This document shows, piece by piece, positions 17,851 through 26,834 of a stretch of DNA of 64,000 nt. The number at the start of each line of letters is the position of its first letter. Within the stretch, counting starts at the first letter, position 1. Both the position numbers and the translations under genes were made by a program. The notes beneath the pieces are model-generated. The model saw only the letters and a list, made by a program, of their open reading frames with translations, searched no databases and was not told where the DNA came from. The DNA is taken from the NCBI RefSeq assembly GCF_041908905.1, contig NZ_JAYREK010000016.1, positions 1 through 64,000 of the forward strand, given 5' to 3'. Source of the DNA: Zoogloea sp041908905. GTDB taxonomy: Bacteria; Pseudomonadota; Gammaproteobacteria; Burkholderiales; Rhodocyclaceae.

Positions 17851-17892
17851 AGCAAAACAGGGACTGCAGCAATGCAGTCCCTGTTTTGCTTT
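17851..17892 (+). terminator. Strong terminator of the tRNA-Arg cluster
   Basis: An 18-bp perfect stem (17851-17868 with 17873-17890) is closed by loop GCAA; A-rich and T-rich stem ends and TTT follow. It should end the tRNA transcript efficiently. Confidence 0.9.
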
Positions 17893-18042
17893 GTGCGCTC
17901 GCCGTCCGTGGGCCTGCATGTCCAGCCGGCGTGATGGCTGGCGGAGGGCGGTGAGGCCGACCCGGGTTGCTGGCTCGCCCGTCCGGGGGCGAACGTCCGG
18001 ATCTCCGGCGCCGGGATTTGCGCTCGATCAAGTCGTTTTATT

Positions 18043-18057
18043 TGAGAATGGTTATCA
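18043..18057. promoter_or_regulatory. Fur-box-like operator
   Basis: TGAGAAT-G-GTTATCA matches the 7-1-7 Fur consensus at 13 of 15 positions. It ends 29 bases before the ATG of the next gene and shares its first 13 bases with the site in front of tonB. Confidence 0.7.
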
Positions 18058-18086
18058 TTGGCTTTTCAGTGAAAACCCTCACCGTC

Positions 18087-18854
18087 ATGCCCCTACGACT
18101 GCGTTGCTGCTGCTTCCTGCTTGCCTGGCTGCCCGGGCTGGCGCTGGCCGACCCGGAGATCATGGTCCATGAGGGCGATCTCGCCGAGCGGGGCGAGGTG
18201 GTGGCGTCGCTCCATGCCAACACCACGCTCAAGGGACAACGCGCCAGCGAAGGCCGCACCTGGCCCGTGCATCGCCTGAGCTACCTGATGGCCGAGTTCG
18301 CCACCGGGCTCGCGCCGGGCTGGGAGGCGGGCGTGCATCTGCCGGTGATGCGCAGCGGCGTGGATGGCCCGGCGTCGGACAACGGCGCCTGGGGGGCGTC
18401 CGCGCTGATGTTCCGCCTCAAGCACATCCGCGAGGCGGGGCGGTGGTTCTATGGCTTCAACACCGAATACGACATCAACGCCCGTCGCTACGTGGAGGCG
18501 CCGCGCAGCGCCGAGTTTCGCGGGATCGTCGGCTACGACGGGGAGCGCTACCGGGTCACCGCCAACCCCCACCTGATCTGGGGCTGGGGCCGGGCGGGCG
18601 TCGAGCGCGCACCGGATCTCAACCTCGACCTGAAGGCGCTCCACAAGGCCTCGGAGCGCTTCGCCTGGGGCGTCGAGGCCTACACCGACGGCGGCAAGGC
18701 CAATCGCCTGCGGCCCGGCGAGGGTGACCGGACGGCCTATCTGGTGACGGAGTTCGAGACCGCCCAGGGCGCGCTCCACCTCGGCATCGGCCGCGGCTTC
18801 AAGGAGACGCCCGAGCGCTGTCTGCTGAAGGGCGTGTGGTCGACGCGCTTCTGA
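18087..18854 (+). CDS. Predicted outer-membrane or periplasmic protein, iron-regulated
   Basis: A 255-residue protein. The first 22 or so residues (basic start, Cys/Leu-rich core, LALADPE end) form a Sec signal peptide, which selects the ATG at 18087; the frame runs upstream but without coding character. The mature part has alternating aromatic/polar strands (HRLSYLMAEFATGLAPG, FYGFNTEYDI) and ends in an aromatic residue (STRF), as in beta-barrel outer-membrane proteins. The Fur-box-like site just upstream suggests induction by iron limitation. I do not recognise the family, and no transport partner is adjacent. Confidence 0.65.
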   Translation: MPLRLRCCCFLLAWLPGLALADPEIMVHEGDLAERGEVVASLHANTTLKGQRASEGRTWPVHRLSYLMAEFATGLAPGWEAGVHLPVMRSGVDGPASDNGAWGASALMFRLKHIREAGRWFYGFNTEYDINARRYVEAPRSAEFRGIVGYDGERYRVTANPHLIWGWGRAGVERAPDLNLDLKALHKASERFAWGVEAYTDGGKANRLRPGEGDRTAYLVTEFETAQGALHLGIGRGFKETPERCLLKGVWSTRF

Positions 18855-18881
18855 AGGGCCAGGCCGGCCCCGGGTGGGCCG

Positions 18882-19349
18882 TTACAGGAAGCGGTCCAGC
18901 ATCTTCTTGCTGACCGGGTCGAGGGCGTAGCGGTCGCGGATCAGGAAGTTGATGCCGCGGCTGTCGGCGATCAGGAGGGCCGGGCGGGCGAGGCGGCGGA
19001 TGTCCTCCTCGCCCTTCAGGACCATCGTGGTCGGGCCGCGGTCGGTGTCGATCTCCCAGGTGCTGGGCGTCGCGAAGCTGGAGACGCTGCGGATGCGCTG
19101 GATCACCGGCATGAACTCGCGGCTGGCCAGGTCGTCCTCGAGGGCCTGGCGGGAGGCGGGCGGCAGGTTGTCGATGCGTTCGACCCAGGCGAGCTCGTCG
19201 CCGTCGGGGCTGACCAGGCCGATGCCCTCGGTGGGCGCGGCGATGGGAAACGAGCGCACCGGCGTGACCGGGTGGGCGGTGCCGGCGGCGTCGATGAGGA
19301 CGAGCTGGCCGAAGGCGTTGCGTTCGAGTTGGATGGCGGCGTGGGGCAT
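18882..19349 (-). CDS. DUF1854 protein of the cyanophycin locus
   Basis: A 155-residue cytoplasmic protein of the DUF1854 family, with SPDGDELAWVERIDNLPP near the middle and a C-terminal RDRYALDPVSKKMLDRFL stretch. Members sit beside an ABC transporter and cyanophycin synthetases in many proteobacteria, as here; biochemical function is unknown. It starts 11 bases after the ABC transporter stop, so the two are one operon. Confidence 0.85.
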   Translation of the reverse strand: MPHAAIQLERNAFGQLVLIDAAGTAHPVTPVRSFPIAAPTEGIGLVSPDGDELAWVERIDNLPPASRQALEDDLASREFMPVIQRIRSVSSFATPSTWEIDTDRGPTTMVLKGEEDIRRLARPALLIADSRGINFLIRDRYALDPVSKKMLDRFL

Positions 19350-19360
19350 GGCGGGGGGGC

Positions 19361-21709
19361 TCAGGCGTTGGCGTGTTCGCGATGCAGCGGCACGCGCGGT
19401 TGTTCCTTGGGGTCGCCGTCGTCGAGCTTGCGGGACTGGGCTTCGTAGAGGCGGAAGTAGGCGCCCTGTTTTTCCATCAGGGCCTCGTGGTTGCCGATCT
19501 CGACGATCTGGCCGCGGTCGAGGACGACCAGGCGGTCGGCCTTGCGCAGGGTGGACAGGCGGTGGGCGATGGCGATGGTGGTGCGGCCGCGGATGAGGTT
19601 CTCGAGGGCCGCCTGGATCTCCATCTCGGTCTCGGTGTCGACGGCCGAGGTGGCCTCGTCGAGGATCAGGATGCGCGGGTCGATGAGCAGCGCGCGGGCG
19701 ATGGAGATGCGCTGGCGCTCGCCGCCGGAGAGCGCCTGGCCGCGCTCGCCCACCAGCGAATCGTAGCCGTGGGGCAGGCGCATGATGAAGTCGTGGGCAT
19801 GGGCCGCGCGGGCGGCGGCGATGATCTCGTCGCGGCTGGCGTCGGGCTTGCCGTAGGCAATGTTCTCGGCGATGGTGCCGAAGAACAGGAAGGGCTCCTG
19901 CAGCACCAGGCCGATGTTGCGGCGGTATTCGGACACCGGCACCGCGCGCACGTCGACGCCCTCGATGCGGATCGAGCCGTCGGTCACGTCGTAGAAGCGG
20001 CAGATGAGGTTGACCAGGGTGCTCTTGCCCGAGCCCGAGTGGCCCACCAGGCCGATCATCTCGCCGGCCTTGATGTTGAGGTCGACCCCCTTGAGGATGG
20101 TGCGGTTGCCGTGGCGGAAGCCGACCTTGCGGCACTCGATGGCGCCGGTGACGGGCGGCAGGTGCTGGGGTTTGGTGGGCTCGGGCACGCTGGAGACGTG
20201 GTCGAGGATGTCGAAGATGCGCTTGGCGCCGGCGGCGGCCTTCTGGGTGAAGGACACGATGCGGCTCATGGAATCAAGCCGGGTGTAGAAGCGCGAGATG
20301 TAGGTGAGGAAGGCGGTGAGCACGCCGACGGTGATCGACTTGCCCGCCACCAGCCAGATGCCGAAGCCCCACACGATCAGCAGGCCGACCTCGGTGGCCA
20401 GCGTGACGGTCGGCGAGAATACCGACCATATGCGGTTCACCCGGTCGTTCACCTGCTTGTTGCGCAGGTTGGCCTCGCGGAAGCGGTTCACCTCGCGCTT
20501 CTCCTGGGCGAAGGCCTTGACCACGCGGATGCCCGGGATGGTGTCGGCGAGCACGCTGGTGACCTCGCCCCAAACCCGGTCGACCTGCTCGAAGCCGTAG
20601 CGCAGGCGGTCGCGCACCGCGTGGATCAGCCACGCGATGAAGGGCAGCGGCACCAGCGTGACGAGGGCCAGCCAGGGGTTGATGGAGATCAGGATCGCCG
20701 CCGTCATGGTGATCATCAGCACGTCGGTGGCGAAGTCGAGCAGGTGCAGCGACAGGAACAGGGTGATGCGATCGGTCTCGGCGCCGATCCGCGACATCAG
20801 GTCGCCGGTGCGCTTGCCGCCGAAGTACTCGAGGGACAGGCCCTGGAGGTGCTCGTAGGTGGTGATGCGCAGGTCGGCGCCGATGCGCTCGCTGGCCAGC
20901 GCCAGGATGTAGGTCTTGGCCCAGCCCAGGCTCCACGCCACCAGCGCGGCGGCCAGCAGCCCGCCGAGCAGCATCATGACCTTGTGCTGGTCGATGGGCA
21001 CGCCGTTCTGGAAGGGAATCAGCACCTCGTCCATCAGCGGCATGGTGAGGTAGGGCGGCACCAGGGTGGCGGCGGTGGAGGCGAGGGTGAGCAGGAAGCC
21101 GGCCAGCAGCTGGCCCTTGTACGGGCGGGCGAAGCGCCACAGGCGGAACAGGGTCCAGGTGGACGGCGGGGTGTGGATCTCGCGGGCGCAGGTGGGGCAC
21201 TCGTCGGTGCCGGCGGGCAGCGGCGCGTCGCAGGTGGGGCAGGTGAGGGGCTCCGGCGGGGTCGGCTCGCGGCCCGCCAGCACGCATTCGAGCTGGGCGT
21301 GGAAGCGGTCGGCCAGGTTGCGGGCGGCCGGGTCCTGGGCCAGCGTGAAGCGCCAGCAGGCGAGCCGGGCCCGGGTGTCGACGAGGTCGAGGCTGGCGAC
21401 GCCGGCCTGGTCCCGGTGGCGCAGCTGCATGCCCTCCCGGTAGGGCCACGACTGCCAGTCCTGCGCGCCATCGTCCCAGGCCATCAGGCGGCTGTTGGTG
21501 AGCACCACCAGGCCCGGGCGGAACTGCAGGCGGGTGTCCAGATCGAGGCTGAGGCTGGCGAGCACCTTCTCGCCACCGGCGAGGGCCTTGTCGAGGGCGG
21601 GGCGCCAGGTGTCGGGCACGGCCGGGCCGAGGTAGTCGCTGTAGGCGCCGGAGAGGGCCGAAGAACTGCCAGCCGGGGCGGCCGGAAGGGAATCTGAGTG
21701 GGAATTCAT
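19361..21709 (-). CDS. Cyanophycin-associated ABC exporter (fused permease-ATPase)
   Basis: A 782-residue half-type exporter with an unusual N-terminal extension. Residues 30-145 look like a small PH-like/beta-rich domain. A zinc ribbon follows (C157, C160, C171, C174). Six membrane helices span about 200-480, then the nucleotide-binding domain with Walker A GHSGSGKST, signature LSGGERQR and Walker B ILILDEATSAVD. All ATPase motifs are intact. It is divergent from cphA' by 227 bp. A substrate related to cyanophycin turnover (for example Asp-Arg dipeptide) is only a guess from context. Confidence 0.87.
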   Translation of the reverse strand: MNSHSDSLPAAPAGSSSALSGAYSDYLGPAVPDTWRPALDKALAGGEKVLASLSLDLDTRLQFRPGLVVLTNSRLMAWDDGAQDWQSWPYREGMQLRHRDQAGVASLDLVDTRARLACWRFTLAQDPAARNLADRFHAQLECVLAGREPTPPEPLTCPTCDAPLPAGTDECPTCAREIHTPPSTWTLFRLWRFARPYKGQLLAGFLLTLASTAATLVPPYLTMPLMDEVLIPFQNGVPIDQHKVMMLLGGLLAAALVAWSLGWAKTYILALASERIGADLRITTYEHLQGLSLEYFGGKRTGDLMSRIGAETDRITLFLSLHLLDFATDVLMITMTAAILISINPWLALVTLVPLPFIAWLIHAVRDRLRYGFEQVDRVWGEVTSVLADTIPGIRVVKAFAQEKREVNRFREANLRNKQVNDRVNRIWSVFSPTVTLATEVGLLIVWGFGIWLVAGKSITVGVLTAFLTYISRFYTRLDSMSRIVSFTQKAAAGAKRIFDILDHVSSVPEPTKPQHLPPVTGAIECRKVGFRHGNRTILKGVDLNIKAGEMIGLVGHSGSGKSTLVNLICRFYDVTDGSIRIEGVDVRAVPVSEYRRNIGLVLQEPFLFFGTIAENIAYGKPDASRDEIIAAARAAHAHDFIMRLPHGYDSLVGERGQALSGGERQRISIARALLIDPRILILDEATSAVDTETEMEIQAALENLIRGRTTIAIAHRLSTLRKADRLVVLDRGQIVEIGNHEALMEKQGAYFRLYEAQSRKLDDGDPKEQPRVPLHREHANA

Positions 21710-21936
21710 TTCGATGGACGCGATTGGGCCACAGGAAAGGGCTTGCGTGAGGCAGAATTGCGGACGAAGTTTACTGACTCGTTACAAGCGCGTACACCCA
21801 GTGTGGGCCGGAACGCACCGGCTCGCGGAATATTTTTTTCGCAGGTAATCCTGACCCGGCCCTGCTGCGTTAAAGGCGGATTCAGTCCGCCCCGACGTCA
21901 GCCGACACCAGGCCCGTCCACTCCACACCCTTGCCC
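21710..21936. promoter_or_regulatory. Divergent promoter region of the cyanophycin locus
   Basis: This 227-bp region separates the ABC transporter (minus) from cphA' (plus) and must hold both promoters. A small hairpin (GGCGGA/TCCGCC, 21875-21891) lies in the cphA' leader. No known operator was recognised. Confidence 0.5.
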
Positions 21937-24132
21937 ATGACCAACAAAACGATCGATTTCCTCAAAGTGCTCCACCTGCGGGGACCGAACATCTGGACCT
22001 ACCGGTCCGTCCTCGAAGCGTGGGTCGACATCCACGATCTCGAAGATTGCCCGTCCAACGTCATCCCCGGGCTGCCCGACCGCCTCACCACCCTGCTGCC
22101 GACGCTCATCGAGCACCGCTGCAGCATCGGCGAGCGGGGCGGCTTCGTGAAGCGGCTGCACGACGGCACCTGGCCGGGGCACATCCTCGAGCACGTCACC
22201 CTCGAGCTGCAGAACCTCGCCGGCATCCCGGGGGGCTTCGGCAAGGCCCGCGAGACCTCGGAGCGGGGGGTGTACAAGGTGGTCATCCGGGCCTGGCAGA
22301 AGGAGGTCTCCGTGGCCGCGCTGAACATGGGCCGCGACCTGCTGATGGCCGCCATCGAGGATCGCCCCTACGACGTGGACGCCGCCGTCGCCAAGCTGCG
22401 CGACCTGATCGACGACTACATGCTCGGGCCCAGCACCCGCTGCATCGTCGAGGCCGCCGCCGACAAGAGCCGGCGCATCCCCTACATCCGCCTGCTGGCC
22501 GAGGGCAACCTGGTGCAGCTGGGCTACGGCGCCCGCCAGCGCCGCATCTGGACGGCCGAGACCGACCGCACCCCGGCCATCGCCGAGGGCATCGCCAGCG
22601 AGAAGGACCTCACCAAGTCGCTGCTCGCCTCCTGCGGCGTGCCGGTGCCCGAGGGCGAGGTGGTGGCCAGCATCGAGGAGGCCATCGCCGCCGCCGAGGA
22701 TATCGGCTACCCGGTGGTGGTCAAGCCCACCGACGGCAACCATGCCCGCGGCGTGTTCGTCAATGTGATGACCCCCGAGGAGGTCGCGACGGCCTTCCCG
22801 CTCGCCGCGGCCGAGGGCTCCGAGGTGATGGTCGAGCGCTTCATCAAGGGCACCGAGCACCGCATCCTGGTGGTCGGCGGCAAGATGGTCGCCGCCAACA
22901 TGGGTGAGGCGGTGTCGGTCAAGGGCGACGGCAAGTCCACCATCGATGAGCTGATCGACAGCCAGATCAACACCGACCCGCGCCGCGGCGTCGAGCACGA
23001 GTTCCCGCTGTATGTGATCAGCCTCGACCGCTTCCCGGCCGCCAAGATGGAGGTCGAGCGCCAGGGCTTCACCGGCAGCTCGGTGCCCGAGAAGGGCCAG
23101 GAGGTCATGATCGTCCGCACCAGCAACATGGCCTTCGACGTCACCGACGAGGTGCACCCCGACACCGCCGAGCTGGCCTGCCTGGCGGCGCGCATCGTCG
23201 GCCTCGACATCGCCGGCATCGACCTGGTCTGCGAGGACATCTCCAAGCCGCTGGATGTGCAGCGCGGCGCCATCGTCGAGGTCAACGCCGGCCCGGGCCT
23301 GCTGATGCACATCAAGCCCGCCGTCGGTCAGCCGCGCCCGGTGGGCGAGGCGATCGTCGACCATCTCTTCGAGAAGGACGAGGATTCCCGCATTCCGGTG
23401 GTCGGCGTGACCGGCAGCCGCGGCAAGACCCCGGTGGCGCGCCTCATTGCCCATCTGTCGCGCCTGTCGGGCCAATACACCGGCCTCGCCTGCAGCGAGG
23501 GCGTGTTCCTCGATGGCCGCCAGGTGGAGACTCCCGAGGGCACCAACTGGGACGCCGCCGAGCGCGTGCTGATGAACCGCTCCGTCGAGGCGGCGGTCTT
23601 CGAGAACGGCTGCCGCGACATCCTCGCCGACGGCACGGTGTACGACCGCTGCAGCGTCGGGGTGGTCACCAACATCGACCCCGAGCTGCATTTCGGCGAG
23701 TTCTACATCGACGCCCCCGAAAAGGTCTGGAACGTCTTCCGCACCCAGGTCGACCTCGTGCTCTCCAGCGGCGTCGCGGTGCTCAACGCCGAAGATCCGG
23801 CGGTGGTCGAGATGGCCTCCCTGTCCGACGGCGACGTGATCTTCTTCGGCGTCGATGGCGGCGCCGAGGCGATCGTCGCCACCCGCGCCGAAGGCAGGCG
23901 CGCCGTGTTCGTCAAGGACGAGGCCATCGTGCTGGCCACCGGCGAGGCCGAAGAGGTGCTCGCGCCGCTCGCCCGCATCCACATGCTGGCCGACGGCGAG
24001 GCCGCCAGGCCGGGCGTGCTGCCCAACCTGCTGGCCGCCATCGCGGGCGCCTGGGCCCTCGACATCTCCCCGGCGCTGATCCGCGCCGGCGTGCTGCCCT
24101 ACAACCCGAAGGCCCCGCTGCGCGGCGACTGA
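21937..24132 (+). CDS. cphA': Cyanophycin synthetase-like protein CphA'
   Basis: A 731-residue paralogue of CphA. It has the N-terminal cyanophycin-synthetase domain (about 1-160), an ATP-grasp domain (about 215-470; VVKPTDGNHARGV and VNAGPGLLMH) and a Mur-ligase central domain. Its P-loop is GSRGKTP (493-499) rather than GTNGKTT, and the chain stops at ...YNPKAPLRGD, lacking the roughly 130-residue Mur-ligase C-terminal domain that the downstream CphA has. The ATP-grasp half (Asp addition) looks intact; the Mur half (Arg addition) may be altered. It may be a dipeptide-using or accessory enzyme like CphA2 or the cphA' gene of Cupriavidus. Start ATG at 21937; a TTG two codons earlier is less likely. 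Confidence 0.88.
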   Translation: MTNKTIDFLKVLHLRGPNIWTYRSVLEAWVDIHDLEDCPSNVIPGLPDRLTTLLPTLIEHRCSIGERGGFVKRLHDGTWPGHILEHVTLELQNLAGIPGGFGKARETSERGVYKVVIRAWQKEVSVAALNMGRDLLMAAIEDRPYDVDAAVAKLRDLIDDYMLGPSTRCIVEAAADKSRRIPYIRLLAEGNLVQLGYGARQRRIWTAETDRTPAIAEGIASEKDLTKSLLASCGVPVPEGEVVASIEEAIAAAEDIGYPVVVKPTDGNHARGVFVNVMTPEEVATAFPLAAAEGSEVMVERFIKGTEHRILVVGGKMVAANMGEAVSVKGDGKSTIDELIDSQINTDPRRGVEHEFPLYVISLDRFPAAKMEVERQGFTGSSVPEKGQEVMIVRTSNMAFDVTDEVHPDTAELACLAARIVGLDIAGIDLVCEDISKPLDVQRGAIVEVNAGPGLLMHIKPAVGQPRPVGEAIVDHLFEKDEDSRIPVVGVTGSRGKTPVARLIAHLSRLSGQYTGLACSEGVFLDGRQVETPEGTNWDAAERVLMNRSVEAAVFENGCRDILADGTVYDRCSVGVVTNIDPELHFGEFYIDAPEKVWNVFRTQVDLVLSSGVAVLNAEDPAVVEMASLSDGDVIFFGVDGGAEAIVATRAEGRRAVFVKDEAIVLATGEAEEVLAPLARIHMLADGEAARPGVLPNLLAAIAGAWALDISPALIRAGVLPYNPKAPLRGD

Positions 24133-24164
24133 ACGCCCGCCGCCCACCGCCCGAGCTGACGAAA

Positions 24165-24192
24165 CCGGCCCCCGCATCGAACCGGGGGCCGG
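24165..24192 (+). other. Intercistronic GC hairpin between cphA' and cphA
   Basis: CCGGCCCCCG (24165-24174) pairs perfectly with CGGGGGCCGG (24183-24192). It is followed by A residues rather than T, so it is not a normal terminator. It may stabilise the upstream message or tune expression between the two genes. Confidence 0.5.
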
Positions 24193-24221
24193 CCAAAAAA
24201 TAGAGACAAGGACTGTTATCC

Positions 24222-26801
24222 ATGGAAGTTTCACGCATCCGGGCTCTGCGCGGCCCCAATCTGTGGAGCCGGCATACCGCGATCGAGGCCATCGTGACCT
24301 GCACCGACGACGAGTGCAACATCGACCAGATGTCGGGTTTCGAGACGCGCCTGCGCAACCTTTTCCCCGAGATGGGCTTTCTCGAGGCCGACGGCCCCCA
24401 GGGCCCCAGCTCCGTCGCCCACGCCCTCGAGCTCGCCGCCCTCGGCCTGCAGGCCTGCGCCGGTTGTCCGGTCACCTTCAGCCGCACCGCGCCGACCCTC
24501 GAGAAGGGCGTGTTCCAGGTGGTGGTCGAATACACCGAAGAAAAGGTCGGCCGCCTGGCCTTCGACCTGGCCATCGCGCTGCTCCGCGCCGCCGCCGATG
24601 ACAAGCTCGGCTTCGACCTCGCTGACGCCCTCGGCCGCCTGCGGGAGCTCGACGAGGACGTGCGCCTCGGCCCCTCCACCGGCGCCATCGTGCAGGCCGC
24701 CGTGGCCCGCGGCATCCCCTACCGCCGCCTCACCGAGGGCAGCCTCGTGCAGTTCGGCTGGGGCAGCAAGCAGCGCCGCATCCAGGCCGCCGAGACCGAC
24801 CTCACCAGTGCGGTGGCCGAGGCCATCGCCCAGGACAAGGAGCTCACCAAGACCCTGCTGCGCGCCGCCGGCGTGCCGGTGCCCCTGGGCCGCTCGGTCA
24901 CCGACGCCGACGACGCCTGGCTGGCCGCCCGCGAGATCGGCGGCCTGGTGGTCGTCAAGCCGCGCGACGGCAACCAGGGCAAGGGCGTGGCGGTCAAGCT
25001 GCGCACCGAAGAAGAAGTGAAGGCCGCCTTCCGGGTGGCCGCCGAGATCAGCGACGACGTGATGGTCGAACGCTACCTGCCGGGCCACGACTACCGCTTC
25101 CTGGTGATCGGTGACAAGCTCGTCGCCGCCGCCCGCCGCGAGCCGCCGCTGGTCATCGGTGACGGCAAGCGCACCATCCGCGAGCTCGTCGACCACGTTA
25201 ACAGCGACCCGCGCCGCGGCACCGGCCACGCCACCTCGCTCACCAAGATCCGCTTCGACGAGATCGCCCTCGCCACCCTGGCCAACCAGGGCTTCGACGC
25301 CGAGTCCGTGCCGGCCAAGGGCAAGCGCGTGATCCTGCGCAACAACGCCAACCTGTCCACCGGCGGCACCGCCACCGACGTCACCGACGACGTCCACCCC
25401 GAAGTGGCCGAGCGCGCGATCGCCGCGGCCCGCAACATCGGCCTCGACATCTGCGGCGTCGATGTGGTGTGCGAGAACGTGCTGGAGCCCCTCGAGGCCC
25501 AGAGCGGCGGCATCGTCGAATGCAACGCCGCGCCCGGCCTGCGCATGCACCTGCAGCCCTCCTACGGCAAGGGCCGCCCGGTGGGCGAGGCGATCGTCGG
25601 CAACATGTTCAAGCCCGGCGAGAACGGCCGCATCCCGGTGGTGGCGGTGGCCGGCACCAACGGCAAGACGACCACCGTGCGCCTCACCGCGCACATCCTC
25701 GGTGTGGCCGGCAACCGGGTCGGCATGACCAACTCGGATGGCGTTTACGTCGGCAAGCGCCGCATCGACACCGGCGACTGCAGCGGCCCGCGCAGCGCCC
25801 GCAACGTGCTGCTGCACCCGGACGTGGACGCGGCGGTGTTCGAGACCGCGCGCGGCGGCGTGCTCCGTGAGGGCCTCGCCTTCGACCGCTGCGACGTGGC
25901 GGTGGTCACCAACATCGGCATGGGTGATCACCTCGGCCTGTCCTACATCAGCACCGTCGAAGACCTGGCAGTGGTGAAGCGCGTGATCGTGCAGAACGTG
26001 GCGCCCCACGGCATCGCGGTGCTCAACGCCGCCGACCCGATGGTCGTCAAGATGGCCGGCGCCTGCCCGGGCTCGGTGTTGTTCTTCGCCCTCGATCCCA
26101 ACAACCACGTGCTCGCCACCCACCGGGTGCAGGGCCGCAAGGTGGTGTTCGTCGACGGCGGCGACATCGTCGCGGCGGAGGGCGGCAACGAGTTCCGCGT
26201 GCCGCTGGCCGGCATCCCGATCACCCGCAACGGCACGATCTCCTTCCAGGTCGAGAACGCGATGGCCGCCATCGCCGCCGCCTGGGGGCTGGGCCTGAGT
26301 CCGGACATCATCCGCCGGGGGGTGGCCACCTTCGTGAACGACGCCGCCACCGCGCCGGGCCGCTTCAACGTGTTCGACTACAAGGGCGCCACCCTGATCG
26401 CCGACTACGGCCACAACCCGGACGCCATCCTGGCCCTGGTGCAGGCCGTCGAGACCATGCCGGCCAAGCGCCGCTCGGTGGTCATCAGCGGCGCTGGCGA
26501 CCGCCGCGACGAGGACATCCGCGAGCAGACCCGCATCCTCGGCAAGGTGTTCGACGACGTGGTGCTGTACCAGGACGAATGCCAGCGCGGCCGCGCCGAC
26601 GGCGAGGTGCTGGCCCTGCTGCAGCAGGGCCTGGTGGATGCCCCGCGGACCCGCGACATCGTCGAGATCCGCGGCGAGTTCCTGGCCATCGACACCGCGC
26701 TGTCCAAGCTGCAGCCGGGCGACCTGTGCCTGATCCTGATCGACCAGGTCGAGGAGGCCCTCGAGCACATCGCCAGGCGCATCGCCGAAACCCAGGCCTG
26801 A
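24222..26801 (+). CDS. cphA: Cyanophycin synthetase
   Basis: An 859-residue enzyme that builds the storage polymer multi-L-arginyl-poly-L-aspartate from Asp, Arg and ATP. Domains in order: N-terminal domain (about 1-160, starting MEVSRIRALRGPNLWS), ATP-grasp (about 210-470, with VVVKPRDGNQGKGV and CNAAPGLRMH), Mur-ligase central domain with P-loop GTNGKTT at 478-484, and Mur-ligase C-terminal domain (about 710-859, with DYGHNPDA). It starts 89 bases after cphA' ends and is probably co-transcribed with it. No cyanophycinase gene is in the window. Confidence 0.95.
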   Translation: MEVSRIRALRGPNLWSRHTAIEAIVTCTDDECNIDQMSGFETRLRNLFPEMGFLEADGPQGPSSVAHALELAALGLQACAGCPVTFSRTAPTLEKGVFQVVVEYTEEKVGRLAFDLAIALLRAAADDKLGFDLADALGRLRELDEDVRLGPSTGAIVQAAVARGIPYRRLTEGSLVQFGWGSKQRRIQAAETDLTSAVAEAIAQDKELTKTLLRAAGVPVPLGRSVTDADDAWLAAREIGGLVVVKPRDGNQGKGVAVKLRTEEEVKAAFRVAAEISDDVMVERYLPGHDYRFLVIGDKLVAAARREPPLVIGDGKRTIRELVDHVNSDPRRGTGHATSLTKIRFDEIALATLANQGFDAESVPAKGKRVILRNNANLSTGGTATDVTDDVHPEVAERAIAAARNIGLDICGVDVVCENVLEPLEAQSGGIVECNAAPGLRMHLQPSYGKGRPVGEAIVGNMFKPGENGRIPVVAVAGTNGKTTTVRLTAHILGVAGNRVGMTNSDGVYVGKRRIDTGDCSGPRSARNVLLHPDVDAAVFETARGGVLREGLAFDRCDVAVVTNIGMGDHLGLSYISTVEDLAVVKRVIVQNVAPHGIAVLNAADPMVVKMAGACPGSVLFFALDPNNHVLATHRVQGRKVVFVDGGDIVAAEGGNEFRVPLAGIPITRNGTISFQVENAMAAIAAAWGLGLSPDIIRRGVATFVNDAATAPGRFNVFDYKGATLIADYGHNPDAILALVQAVETMPAKRRSVVISGAGDRRDEDIREQTRILGKVFDDVVLYQDECQRGRADGEVLALLQQGLVDAPRTRDIVEIRGEFLAIDTALSKLQPGDLCLILIDQVEEALEHIARRIAETQA

Positions 26802-26834
26802 CCGCGTCCGGCGTGCGCCGGCCGGCCTTCGCGC

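Noticed and set aside
24165..24192. Hairpin after cphA' as a rho-independent terminator
   Set aside because: A residues, not T, follow the stem on the coding strand; listed only as an intercistronic hairpin.
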